Shown here piece after piece: positions 16,617 to 25,261 of a DNA stretch of 51,796 nt. The position numbers and the translations under genes were made by a program. Source of the stretch: Actinobacillus sp. Its GTDB lineage: Bacteria > Pseudomonadota > Gammaproteobacteria > Enterobacterales > Pasteurellaceae. Each line of letters begins with the position of its first letter. Within the stretch, counting starts at the first letter, position 1. The notes under the pieces were generated by a model. It was given only the letters and a program-made list of their open reading frames with translations. It searched no databases and had not been told where the DNA came from. The stretch is from the NCBI GenBank assembly GCA_020026075.1, contig JAHHQZ010000010.1:1-51796 (forward strand). Direction: 5' to 3'.

Positions 16617-17348
16617 TTAAAAATTCGGTAAGGTCATTTCTCGCATTTGCAGGCTTAAACCGTCCACCAGCAAGACGCGACCGCATAAGGTTCTGCCTAA
16701 ATTTAATCGCACTTTTATAGCTTCTAAGGCTTGGAGCGAACCAATCACGCCAACGATTGGTGCAAGCACCCCTGTTTCCACGCAACTTTGCCCCACTTCG
16801 CCAAATAATTGTGCCAGCGTGTGGTAAGTGGGCGTGTTCGGCTCATAAGTGAAAGTAGAAATTAGCCCTTCCATACGAATGGCAGCCCCTGACACTAATG
16901 GCGTTTGCAAGCGTTGACAAACGTTATCTAAACGGCAGCGAATATCACGATTATCCGTGCAATCCAACACTACGTCTGCCTGTGCGATCAAATGCGCCAA
17001 CTCTGCATCGCTGGCGTTCATTGCGAAAGGTTCAATGGTGATGTGTGGGTTGATTTCCTGTAAGCGGGCTTTGGCGGAGAGTACTTTTTCTTGCCCAATA
17101 GTGGCATCACTATGCAGAATTTGACGCTGTAAATTTGACAGCGACACTTTATCAAAATCCAACAACAATAGTCGCCCTACGCCCGCACTGGCTAAATATT
17201 GCGCCGCCGCACAACCTAAGCCGCCTAAGCCCACAACGAGCATTGTGCTTGCTTTGAGTTTTTCTTGACCGTCAAAATCAATTTGACGTAAGTTGATCTG
17301 GCGAGCGTAGCGTTTTTCTTCTAATTCCGTTAATGCAAGGGCTGTCAT
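16617..17348 (-). CDS. moeB: Molybdopterin-synthase adenylyltransferase lacking the zinc cysteines
   Basis: Adenylates the C-terminal Gly of MoaD so that it can be thiolated for molybdopterin synthesis. The ATP motif VVGLGGLGCAAAQYL is at residues 38-52, and catalytic DCTDN is near residue 130. In E. coli MoeB a zinc is held by two CxxC pairs. Here the first is PTYHTLAQ (Thr in place of both Cys), and the protein ends at LPNF, before the second pair. It is 243 aa against about 249. The ATG overlaps the moeA stop (TAATG), so translation is coupled. Confidence 0.93.
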   Translation of the reverse strand: MTALALTELEEKRYARQINLRQIDFDGQEKLKASTMLVVGLGGLGCAAAQYLASAGVGRLLLLDFDKVSLSNLQRQILHSDATIGQEKVLSAKARLQEINPHITIEPFAMNASDAELAHLIAQADVVLDCTDNRDIRCRLDNVCQRLQTPLVSGAAIRMEGLISTFTYEPNTPTYHTLAQLFGEVGQSCVETGVLAPIVGVIGSLQALEAIKVRLNLGRTLCGRVLLVDGLSLQMREMTLPNF

Positions 17349-18559
17349 TAGATAAGCAATCCATCAAAAGGTTCAATCGTTACCTGTTCACCAGCCGCAA
17401 CATTGCCACGCTCACGTTCAAGCACAATAAAACAGTTACTTTGCGCAAGAGAACGGAACAAATGAGAACCTTGTGCCCCCACTGGACGCACGCTTAATAC
17501 GCCATTATCTACAAAATATTCTCCACGCTGAAAATCCAAACGCCCTGCTCGTTTTTTCAGTGCCGTTCTAGCAACTGCTGGCAATTTAATCGGCGCTTGC
17601 CATTGGCTTTCACCGCTTAAATGCGCAATGGCTGGGCGTACCACTTGGCAGAAGGTTACAAAAGCTGACACAGGGTTACCAGGTAAACCACAAAACCACG
17701 CCTGACCTATTTTCCCAAAGGCAAAAGGCTTACCTGGTTTCATTGCGATTTTCCAAAAGTTCACTTCGCCTAATTTTTCTAACACTAATTTGGTGTAATC
17801 TGCCTCACCTACCGACACCCCACCGCTGGTGATGATCAAGTCCGCCTGTGCTTGTGCTTGCAAAAAGGCGTTCTCTAAACTTTCAACATCATCTTGTAGA
17901 ATACCTAAATCAATGATTTCACAGCCTAATTTTTCTAATAATAGACGAACAGTAAAACGGTTAGTGTCATAAATTTGCCCTGTTGCCAACGGCTCGCCTA
18001 CTGGCACTAATTCATCACCTGTGGATAAAATCGCCACTTTCAAACGTTCAAACACGTTCACGTTTGCAAGCCCCAAAGAGGCCAACAATGGCAAGGTACG
18101 AGCATTTAATTTGCTCCCTTGCGCCAATACCACATCGCCAACGGCAATATCTTCCCCTTGACGGCGAATATTTTGCCCCTGTTTCGGCATTGTCAAAAAG
18201 GTTACCGTGCCATCGGCGTTGAGTTCTGTTTCCTCTTGCATCACCACCGCATCGCAACCCGCTGGGATCATCGCCCCTGTCATAATGCGCACCACGCTAC
18301 CTTCTGCCCATTCGCCAGTAAATGGCGCACCTGCAAAGGCTTTTCCAGCCACTGGCAAACACATTGATTGTGCTAAATCCGCACAACGCACAGCGTAACC
18401 GTCCATCGCCGAATTATCAAAACTCGGCACATTGATTGAAGAAATAACATCTTCAGCTACGATATGATTAACGGCTTGATCTAAAGATAGGGTTAAGGTT
18501 TTCGTTGGAGTGGGTAATTGAGAAAGCATTTGGTGGATAGCGTCATTGAGCAACAACAT
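17348..18559 (-). CDS. moeA: Molybdopterin molybdenumtransferase
   Basis: Inserts molybdate into adenylated molybdopterin. I place the start at the ATG at 18559 (403 aa), with AAGGA 6 bases upstream; the frame is open further to a TTG at 18589 without support. Signatures are SFDNSAMDGYAV near residue 55, IMTGAMIPAGCDAVV, LSTGDELVPVG, TSGGVSVGEADY and GLPGNPVSAFVTF. The operon is moeA-moeB. Confidence 0.95.
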   Translation of the reverse strand: MLLLNDAIHQMLSQLPTPTKTLTLSLDQAVNHIVAEDVISSINVPSFDNSAMDGYAVRCADLAQSMCLPVAGKAFAGAPFTGEWAEGSVVRIMTGAMIPAGCDAVVMQEETELNADGTVTFLTMPKQGQNIRRQGEDIAVGDVVLAQGSKLNARTLPLLASLGLANVNVFERLKVAILSTGDELVPVGEPLATGQIYDTNRFTVRLLLEKLGCEIIDLGILQDDVESLENAFLQAQAQADLIITSGGVSVGEADYTKLVLEKLGEVNFWKIAMKPGKPFAFGKIGQAWFCGLPGNPVSAFVTFCQVVRPAIAHLSGESQWQAPIKLPAVARTALKKRAGRLDFQRGEYFVDNGVLSVRPVGAQGSHLFRSLAQSNCFIVLERERGNVAAGEQVTIEPFDGLLI

Positions 18560-18855
18560 AATTATTCCTTTTCGTTTTGGAAACAACAAACGTACAACAT
18601 TTTACGCCAAAATTCACACACAATACACCATTCTTTAAACAACCTACGAACAAGGTAATGGGATCTTTTAAAAATTGTGAATGTGTTTCCGCTTTCTTGT
18701 GATTTTATGCTGTTCTCTTGCGGGCAAAATCGCTAAAATTCCGCTCGGTTGTGCAATATCTCTACACAACTATCTTAGGAAACAACCAAATGTCATCATC
18801 AGGGTTTTATTTCGTTATCGGCAAAGCGAGAGCAACATCAAATAAGGAGCAAACA

Positions 18856-20271
18856 ATGTTGAAGCGTGTCAAAAATTTAGCGATTTTTGGGGTAGGATTG
18901 CTGGCTGTGGGTTGTACGATGCAACCCAAAGAGTCCGCAAGCATCATTATTAAAAACGGAACGATTTTAACCATTGATGCAAAAAATAACGTCATACCGA
19001 ATGGTGTTGTGGTGATCGACAACAATAAAATTGTTGCATTGGGTGATGAAGCGTTACTTTCTCGTTATCGTGCGAAAAAAGTGATTGACGCTAGAAATGG
19101 CATTGTTATGCCTGGCATGATCAATACTCACCAGCATTTACCGATGATCGCCTTTCGTGGGCTAGGTGAAGAAGGGATTAAAAACCGCTTGTTTGCGTAT
19201 TTTTTCCCGCTTGAAGGTGAAAAACTAAGCCGTGATTTAATTTATAAAGCGACCATTCACGGCACAATCGATATGGCAATGGCTGGGGTAACCACCTATG
19301 CCGATATGTACTACCATATGGACGAAATGGCAAAAGCCACTAAAGCGGTTGGGCTGCGTGCGGTACTAGGTGAAACCATTATTAAATTCCCTGTGGTAGA
19401 TGCAAAAACGCCTTACGGTGGCTTGGATTATGCGGTGAGTTTCATCAATGAATACAAAAATGATGAACTTATTACACCTGCCTTTGCCCCGCACGCTCCG
19501 TACACGGTGAGCAAAGAAAAGCTACGTGAAATTACGCAGCTTTCAGGCAAATACAATGTGCCTGTTTTAATGCATATGGCGGAATTTGAAGACGAAGCGA
19601 AGCGTTTAAAACTTAAAAATAAAACCGAAGTGCAATATATGGACGAGCTTGGTGTGTTAACACCACGCACATTGGTTGGACACGGTATTTATTTTAGCGA
19701 CAAAGATTTAGACATTTTGAAAAAACGTGATGTCGCTGTTTCTTACAACCCAATGGCTAACGCAAAAGGTGCAACGGGCATCGCAAAAGCCTATCCAATG
19801 CTACAAAAAGGCATTCGTGTTGGGCTTGGTACAGATGGCCCTATGAGTTCCAACCAAGTGGATCTTTTCCGCACGCTAAGTTACGCCTCGTCAATGCAAC
19901 GTTTGAAATATAACGATCGCACGATTATGACACCTGACCAAGTGGTACGAATGGCAACGATGGGCGGAGCGGAAGCGTTAAATATGGCGGATAAAATTGG
20001 TTCACTTGAAGCGGGCAAACTGGCGGATATTATCATCGTGGAAACGGAATCCGCTAATATGATCCCGAACTACGATCCATTTGCGACGTTAGTTTTCCAA
20101 GCCAACCCTGCGAACGTGGCAACGACCATCGTAAACGGCAAAGTGATTATGGAAGATCGTCAATTGAAAACTTATGATATGGACAAAAATAAACGTCAAA
20201 TTCGTGAAATTGAAAAAGATATTGCGAGCTTTGCAAAAGAATTAGCCAAGAAAGCGAAAGCGATGAATTAA
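18856..20271 (+). CDS. Predicted lipoprotein amidohydrolase (MtaD/SsnA-like deaminase family)
   Basis: A metal-dependent amidohydrolase of 471 aa with a lipoprotein signal: LLAVGC puts the lipidated Cys at residue 20, followed by Thr, which suggests the outer membrane. The start is an ATG with AAGGAG upstream. A longer in-frame start at 18790 would bury the signal. Metal ligands are HQH at residues 92-94, later HAPYTVS, HMAEFEDE and GTDGPMSSN. The family includes methylthioadenosine/S-adenosylhomocysteine deaminases and chlorohydrolases, so the substrate cannot be assigned. It lies between moeA and folE, which are neighbours in H. influenzae as I recall, so it may be an insertion. It has its own terminator. 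Confidence 0.82.
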   Translation: MLKRVKNLAIFGVGLLAVGCTMQPKESASIIIKNGTILTIDAKNNVIPNGVVVIDNNKIVALGDEALLSRYRAKKVIDARNGIVMPGMINTHQHLPMIAFRGLGEEGIKNRLFAYFFPLEGEKLSRDLIYKATIHGTIDMAMAGVTTYADMYYHMDEMAKATKAVGLRAVLGETIIKFPVVDAKTPYGGLDYAVSFINEYKNDELITPAFAPHAPYTVSKEKLREITQLSGKYNVPVLMHMAEFEDEAKRLKLKNKTEVQYMDELGVLTPRTLVGHGIYFSDKDLDILKKRDVAVSYNPMANAKGATGIAKAYPMLQKGIRVGLGTDGPMSSNQVDLFRTLSYASSMQRLKYNDRTIMTPDQVVRMATMGGAEALNMADKIGSLEAGKLADIIIVETESANMIPNYDPFATLVFQANPANVATTIVNGKVIMEDRQLKTYDMDKNKRQIREIEKDIASFAKELAKKAKAMN

Positions 20272-20293
20272 AAATTCATACGCCTTTTATGCC

Positions 20294-20327
20294 AAACCTC
20301 CCGTAATTCCCGTTACGGGAGGTTTTT
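20294..20327 (+). terminator. Intrinsic terminator after the amidohydrolase
   Basis: A 13-bp perfect stem, AAACCTCCCGTAA with TTACGGGAGGTTT, a 6-base loop, and a T run. It is unrelated to the AGGTCGGAAT family. Confidence 0.9.
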
Positions 20328-20436
20328 AATGGCAACGTTACCTATCTAAGCGTGGCAACAGCTTTTCTCTGTGTTAGAATAGCAACTCTTTACGCGCCGC
20401 TGGCGCTTTATTTTTTGTTTAAAGAAGGATAACGCA

Positions 20437-21138
20437 ATGTCAACGGCAGATTTTTTTAATAAAAATTCCGACCTAAGCTTTTCCAACGCTTTTTCAAAAG
20501 AAGCGTTGCTTGTACAAACAGCCTTACAACAACAAGGCATCGAAACGCCCTACTTCCCTTATGCCGCCGATGAAAAACAGCAACGCCGTACGGAGATTGC
20601 TGAAAAGATGAGCGAGGTTTTGACGCTAATCGGTTTGGATCTCAATGATGATAGCCTGCAAGGCACGCCAGAGCGTTTAGCTAAAATGTATGTTGATGAA
20701 ATTTTTAGCGGGCTGGATTACCGCACGTTTCCTAAAATTACCAAAATTGCCAACAAAATGGCCGTCAAGGAAATGGTGCTGGTGAAGGACATTCAACTCA
20801 GCAGCGTTTGCGAGCATCATTTTTTAACCATTGATGGCACGGTAAGCCTTGCCTATTACCCGAAAGATTGGGTGATCGGTTTATCGAAACTCAATCGTGT
20901 GGTCGACTTTTTTGCTAAACGCCCGCAAGTACAAGAGCGTTTTACCGAGCAAGTACTCCTTGCCCTACAAACCTTATTAGAAACGGAAGATGTGGCGGTT
21001 TATGTTCAGGCCACTCATTTTTGTGTGAAGGGGCGAGGCATTCGAGATACCCACAGCAGTACCATTACCAGTGCCTTTGACGGTCGTTTTCTACAAAGCA
21101 ACGTGCACCAAGAATTTTTACTGCACGTAACAAAATAG
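20437..21138 (+). CDS. folE: GTP cyclohydrolase I
   Basis: First step of tetrahydrofolate synthesis. It is 233 aa (E. coli 222). The zinc ligands are in SSVCEHHFLTIDG and in FCVKGRGIRDTHSS. AAGGA precedes the ATG. The N-terminal extension MSTADFFNKNSDLSF contains a complete uptake-signal-like core translated as NSDL. A weak promoter (TGGCAA, 16 bases, TAGAAT at 20375-20380) lies upstream. moaD follows after 48 bases. Confidence 0.96.
   Translation: MSTADFFNKNSDLSFSNAFSKEALLVQTALQQQGIETPYFPYAADEKQQRRTEIAEKMSEVLTLIGLDLNDDSLQGTPERLAKMYVDEIFSGLDYRTFPKITKIANKMAVKEMVLVKDIQLSSVCEHHFLTIDGTVSLAYYPKDWVIGLSKLNRVVDFFAKRPQVQERFTEQVLLALQTLLETEDVAVYVQATHFCVKGRGIRDTHSSTITSAFDGRFLQSNVHQEFLLHVTK
20465..20474 (-). 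repeat. Uptake-signal-like core at the 5' end of folE
   Basis: ATTCCGACCT on the coding strand, preceded by AATAAAA. It is read as NSDL in a part of FolE that is not conserved. Confidence 0.7.
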
Positions 21139-21140
21139 GC

Positions 21141-21150
21141 AGGTCGGAAT
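21141..21150 (+). repeat. Uptake-signal-like core after folE
   Basis: Exact AGGTCGGAAT followed by ATTTTTC and a seven-base T run. It is a single copy with no partner arm, in the folE-moaD gap. Confidence 0.7.
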
Positions 21151-21186
21151 ATTTTTCATTTTTTTATTTATTTTACGGAAGAAGTT

Positions 21187-21432
21187 ATGTTAACCATTTT
21201 ATTTTTTGCACAAACTCGTGAGCTCATAGGCTGCGACAGCCTAACGCTCCCAGTGGACTTCGCCACTGCGGAAGACTTGCGCCGTCACCTCGCCGCTCAA
21301 GGGGGAAAATGGGCATTAGCCTTAGAAAATGGCAAGCTTTTAGTGGCGATTAACCACACTATCGTACCAATGCAAACTGCCCTAAATGATGGCGATGAAA
21401 TTGCGTTTTTTCCGCCTGTTACTGGCGGCTGA
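21187..21432 (+). CDS. moaD: Molybdopterin synthase small subunit
   Basis: Ubiquitin-fold sulfur carrier of 81 aa ending in the required Gly-Gly (FFPPVTGG). It is adenylated by MoeB and then donates sulfur in molybdopterin synthase with MoaE. The N-terminal LFFAQTRELIG is typical. The ATG has ACGGAAGAAG upstream. moaA and moaC are not in this window. Confidence 0.95.
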   Translation: MLTILFFAQTRELIGCDSLTLPVDFATAEDLRRHLAAQGGKWALALENGKLLVAINHTIVPMQTALNDGDEIAFFPPVTGG

Positions 21433-21442
21433 TTAAGGGGAA

Positions 21443-21931
21443 ATGATGAACGAAGAACATTCGCCAACAACGGCAACAGACAAAGACACGATGATTTTAG
21501 TGCAACAAAGCTCGTTTCAACAAAATGAAGTTTATCAATGGCTTAGCGAACCTACGGATGTAGGCGGCACGGTCATTTTTATTGGCAAAGTACGTGATCA
21601 AAATCAAGGGGATTGTGTGTCAGCACTCACGTTGGAGCATTATCCAAGTATGACACACAAAGCCTTAGCGGATATTGTCAACGAAGCTCGCACTCGCTGG
21701 GATGTGAAACGAGTGGCGGTGATTCACCGTATTGGTAAACTGCGTACCAATGAAGAAATTGTGCTGGTCGGTACCAGTGCGCCGCACCGTGTAGACGCTT
21801 ACCAAGCTAATGAATTTATTATGGATTATTTGAAAACACGTGCGCCCTTTTGGAAAAAAGAGCAAACAGATCAGGGCGATCGTTGGGTAGATGGCAGAGA
21901 AAGCGATCAAGCCGCCGCCGAACGTTGGTAA
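21443..21931 (+). CDS. moaE: Molybdopterin synthase catalytic subunit
   Basis: Large subunit of molybdopterin synthase; it converts precursor Z to molybdopterin using the thiocarboxylated MoaD. It is 162 aa. GGTVIFIGKVRDQN, LEHYPSMTHKAL, VIHRIGKL and the C-terminal FWKKEQ with the active-site lysines are visible. It starts 10 bases after moaD with AAGGGG upstream. Confidence 0.95.
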   Translation: MMNEEHSPTTATDKDTMILVQQSSFQQNEVYQWLSEPTDVGGTVIFIGKVRDQNQGDCVSALTLEHYPSMTHKALADIVNEARTRWDVKRVAVIHRIGKLRTNEEIVLVGTSAPHRVDAYQANEFIMDYLKTRAPFWKKEQTDQGDRWVDGRESDQAAAERW

Positions 21932-21944
21932 AATTTCAGCAAAT

Positions 21945-21954
21945 ATTCCGGCCT
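21945..21954 (-). repeat. Uptake-signal-like core after moaE, variant AGGCCGGAAT
   Basis: On the minus strand the core is followed by ATTTGC and GAAATTTTACC, the same A/T phasing as other copies. It abuts the moaE terminator. Confidence 0.65.
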
Positions 21955-21984
21955 ACGCCAAAAGTGATGCTTTTGGCGTTTTTA
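21955..21984 (+). terminator. Intrinsic terminator of folE-moaD-moaE
   Basis: ACGCCAAAAG and CTTTTGGCGT form a 10-bp stem with a 5-base loop, and a T run follows. Confidence 0.85.
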
Positions 21985-22009
21985 TGTTGATCGGTTACAG
22001 GTTGAATAA

Positions 22010-22909
22010 ATGAACAATCTTTTCTTATCCCTTACCTATATTGTGTTAATGGGCTTTGGTTTTCCCTTAATGCGTTTCATCAGTTTGCATTTTGATGTGC
22101 TAACCAACAATGCGGTACGTTTTTTAGCAGGGGCAAGCGTACTCATCTTAGGGTTGATGATCTTTCGCCGTAAAGATCTTCAATCTTTGCTAAAAAAACC
22201 TGCCGATGTGGGATTGGTCGTGTTTATCGCCAGCATTATGACGGCCAATATGTTCTTTTTTATCAAAGGCTTGGCCTTGACCACTGCCCTATCCGCCAGC
22301 GTATTTGCTTTAATTTCAATGCCTTTGGGCATAATGGTCGCTGCTTTGTTTTTCAAAGATGAACGACAAAAAGCCCGTCAGCCTCGCTTTATTGTTGGTA
22401 GTTTGATTGCGCTCGCAGGGGCGTTGGCGTTTATTTTACTCACGCCACAAGCCAATGATGCCAGCCAAGATTTCCTGCTAGGTAGCTTGTTTCTCACCTT
22501 TGCGATTAGCATTCAAGCGGTGCAAAATCTCTTTATAAAACAATTCACTAAGCGACAGCCAACGATTGTGATCAGCGCTGGTGTTTCGTTTGTGGCAGGG
22601 CTGATTTTCTTAGGATTTGCCTTTGCTTCAGGGGATATTTTTAGCTTAAAAAATGAATCTATTGATTGGCTAGCAGCGCTGATTGGCACGGGAATTTATG
22701 GCATTTTGGCTGGAATGCTGTTTGCGTTTTACATCATTGGTCATCTCGGTATTGTTGTGTTCAACGTGCTGGGGTTAATGATTCCATTCGTTACGGCGAT
22801 TATTAGCTATTTATTTTTGGGTGAAAACATTCAGCCGCTGCAACTTGTGGCAGTCGGCGTGGCTGTGTTTGGTTGTGCTGTCGCAATTCGTGCAAAAAAA
22901 CCGGCCTAG
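22010..22909 (+). CDS. EamA/DMT-family transporter
   Basis: A 299-aa inner-membrane protein with about ten hydrophobic helices in two EamA halves, as in drug/metabolite exporters. The second half carries LGIVVFNVLGLMIPFVTAIISYLFLGE, the typical last-helix pattern. No substrate can be inferred. The ribosome site is weak (AGGTTG). It is a single gene between moaE and the pta terminator. Confidence 0.85.
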   Translation: MNNLFLSLTYIVLMGFGFPLMRFISLHFDVLTNNAVRFLAGASVLILGLMIFRRKDLQSLLKKPADVGLVVFIASIMTANMFFFIKGLALTTALSASVFALISMPLGIMVAALFFKDERQKARQPRFIVGSLIALAGALAFILLTPQANDASQDFLLGSLFLTFAISIQAVQNLFIKQFTKRQPTIVISAGVSFVAGLIFLGFAFASGDIFSLKNESIDWLAALIGTGIYGILAGMLFAFYIIGHLGIVVFNVLGLMIPFVTAIISYLFLGENIQPLQLVAVGVAVFGCAVAIRAKKPA

Positions 22910-23001
22910 CTGATTTCTCTTACTTTTATCTTTTTTATTTTTCACATCACAATATCCGCCCTATTGCCCCTATTGCGAATGCCAAGCCAATAAGCGAGCA
23001 T

Positions 23002-23036
23002 AAAAAATCCCCTTAGCAGAAAACTAAGGGGATTTT
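23002..23036 (-). terminator. Intrinsic terminator of ackA-pta
   Basis: AAAATCCCCTTAG and CTAAGGGGATTTT form a 13-bp stem with a 7-base loop. A T run follows on the minus strand. Confidence 0.9.
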
Positions 23037-23054
23037 GCGAGAGGTTAAATAACC

Positions 23055-25193
23055 TTATTGTGCCGCTTGGATCGCTGTTAAGGCGATGGTGTACACAATG
23101 TCATCAACCAATGCACCACGAGATAAATCGTTCACTGGTTTACGCATACCTTGTAGCATTGGTCCAATGGAAATGAGATCCGCTGAACGTTGCACCGCTT
23201 TGTATGTGGTGTTACCAGTATTCAAATCAGGGAATACGAATACGGTCGCTTGACCTGCCACTGGTGAATTTGGCGCTTTAGATTTCGCCACGTCTTTCAT
23301 TACCGCTGCGTCATATTGCAATGGTCCGTCAATGACGAGATCAGGGCGTTTTTCTTTGGCAATGCGAGTGGCCTCGATCACGGTTTCCACATCTGGACCT
23401 TTACCTGAGCTACCTGTGGAGTAAGAAATCATTGCCACTTTCGGATCAATACCAAAGGCTTTAGCAGAGTCGGCAGATTGAATGGCGATGTCTGCAAGCT
23501 GTTCTGCGCTTGGGTTTGGATTAACCGCACAGTCACCGAATACCAATACTTGATCAGGCATTAACATAAAGAATACGGATGAAATAATGGAACTACCTGG
23601 TGCTGTTTTGATAATTTGCATTGGCGGACGAATGGTGTTCGCAGTGGTGTGAACTGCACCAGACACTAAACCATCAACTTCGCCTGCTTCTAGCATCATT
23701 GTGCCGAGCATTACAGTATCTTGTAAGGCTTCACGCGCTTTTTCAGAGGTCATACCTTTTGCCCCACGTAATTCAACTAAACGATCCACGTAGTTTTCTT
23801 GAACGCTTGCAGGGTCGATAATAGTAATGCCGTCAATCAACGCCACGCCTTGCTCTTTCATTACTTGCTTAACGCTCGCTTCATCGGCTAAAAGCACACA
23901 TTCCGCAATACCACGTTCTGCACATAACACAGCCGCTTTCACAGTACGAGGTTCAGCCCCTTCTGGCAACACAATGCGTTTATGGGCTTTACGTGCTGCT
24001 TGGGTTAAGTTGTAACGGAATGTCGGTGGCGACATTAAACCGCTCGCAGTAAATTCTGCGGTTAAATCGGCTACAAATTCTGGTGCTAATTGACCGCTCA
24101 CATACGCACGAATTTGTTCAATGCGATCTTTATCTTCCACTGGTACTTCAAGATTGAAATGTTGAAGTGCCATTGAGGTTTGCCACGATGTGCCTTCAAT
24201 ACGGAAAATCGGTAAACCGCTACTTTCTAAGGTTGGTTGGCAAAGACGGAAAACATCTTTGTCCACACGAAAACCACCAGTGAGCAGTAATCCGCCTAAT
24301 TTCACGCCATTATTGACCGCTACTGCAACCGCAGAAAATACATCGGCACGATCGCCTGAGCTAACCAATAAAGTGCCATCTTTGAAATGTTCAACCATAT
24401 TTGGCAAGGTGCGCGCGCAGAAAACGATGTTACGGATACGGCGTTCGTTAATTTGCCCTTCGTTGATGATAGAAGCATTCAAATACTCCACTAAATCCGC
24501 TGCACGAGTTGCAATCAGTTCAGCGTTCCAGTGAATTGCACTGAGTAGTTTAATTGGGCTAGTTTCAAATGCTTTGGCAAGTTGAAATTCGTTATCTTGG
24601 TTATGTTGGCAAGTGCCGAAAATTTCACAAAGATCAGGACGAGTGCGACCATTTTCATCAATCGGTGCATTCACTTTATTGACAATCACACCCAAAATGT
24701 TGGCGTTATCTTTGCCCCCGAACTCGGTCGCTGTTGCTTCAACACGGTTTTTTAAGGTGTGTGCGTCTTCGCCTAATGGTGCTGCAACGAGAATAATTTC
24801 AGCACCTAAGGTTTGAGCGATTTGATAGTTTAATTTGTTTGCGTAGGTTTTTTTCGCCGTTGGAACAATACCTTCTACGATAACAATGTCTTTATCCGCG
24901 CTTAATGCTTGGAATTTCGCTACGATGTCTTCCATTAGCACATCGGTTTGCCCATTCGCAATAAGCGTTTCGGCATTTAAGAAAGTTTCAGGCTGGGTTG
25001 TTTCAACCTGAGAGTAAGTACGCACGATCGCCGTACAGCGATCAAGCTGATCTTGGCTAGAACGTGGTGCAGCGATAGGTTTCATAAAACCTAGACACAT
25101 TGATTTTTTTTCAAGTGCTTCAAGCATACCAAGTGTAACGCTTGTTAATCCAACGCCCGAGCTAATTGGAATAAGCATAACGGTTTTTGTCAT
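23055..25193 (-). CDS. pta: Phosphate acetyltransferase
   Basis: Converts acetyl-CoA to acetyl phosphate in the Pta-AckA overflow pathway. At 712 aa it is the long enterobacterial type (E. coli 714). It has an N-terminal dethiobiotin-synthetase-like P-loop domain (IPISSGVGLTSVTLG), a central DRTGG domain, and the C-terminal catalytic domain (RIVLPEGAEPRTVKAA, SYSTGSSGKGPDV, GPMLQGMRKPVNDLSRG). It lies 68 bases downstream of ackA. Confidence 0.97.
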   Translation of the reverse strand: MTKTVMLIPISSGVGLTSVTLGMLEALEKKSMCLGFMKPIAAPRSSQDQLDRCTAIVRTYSQVETTQPETFLNAETLIANGQTDVLMEDIVAKFQALSADKDIVIVEGIVPTAKKTYANKLNYQIAQTLGAEIILVAAPLGEDAHTLKNRVEATATEFGGKDNANILGVIVNKVNAPIDENGRTRPDLCEIFGTCQHNQDNEFQLAKAFETSPIKLLSAIHWNAELIATRAADLVEYLNASIINEGQINERRIRNIVFCARTLPNMVEHFKDGTLLVSSGDRADVFSAVAVAVNNGVKLGGLLLTGGFRVDKDVFRLCQPTLESSGLPIFRIEGTSWQTSMALQHFNLEVPVEDKDRIEQIRAYVSGQLAPEFVADLTAEFTASGLMSPPTFRYNLTQAARKAHKRIVLPEGAEPRTVKAAVLCAERGIAECVLLADEASVKQVMKEQGVALIDGITIIDPASVQENYVDRLVELRGAKGMTSEKAREALQDTVMLGTMMLEAGEVDGLVSGAVHTTANTIRPPMQIIKTAPGSSIISSVFFMLMPDQVLVFGDCAVNPNPSAEQLADIAIQSADSAKAFGIDPKVAMISYSTGSSGKGPDVETVIEATRIAKEKRPDLVIDGPLQYDAAVMKDVAKSKAPNSPVAGQATVFVFPDLNTGNTTYKAVQRSADLISIGPMLQGMRKPVNDLSRGALVDDIVYTIALTAIQAAQ

Positions 25194-25224
25194 AAGAGTA
25201 CCTTTAAAACTGAATGTTAGGGAT

Positions 25225-25254
25225 AAAAAAGAACTGTCGGCGAGCGCCGACAGT
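25225..25254 (-). terminator. Hairpin between ackA and pta
   Basis: CTGTCGGC and GCCGACAG pair around a 4-base loop, then TTCTTTTTTA on the minus strand. It could attenuate pta transcription relative to ackA. Confidence 0.65.
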
Positions 25255-25261
25255 CATTGAT

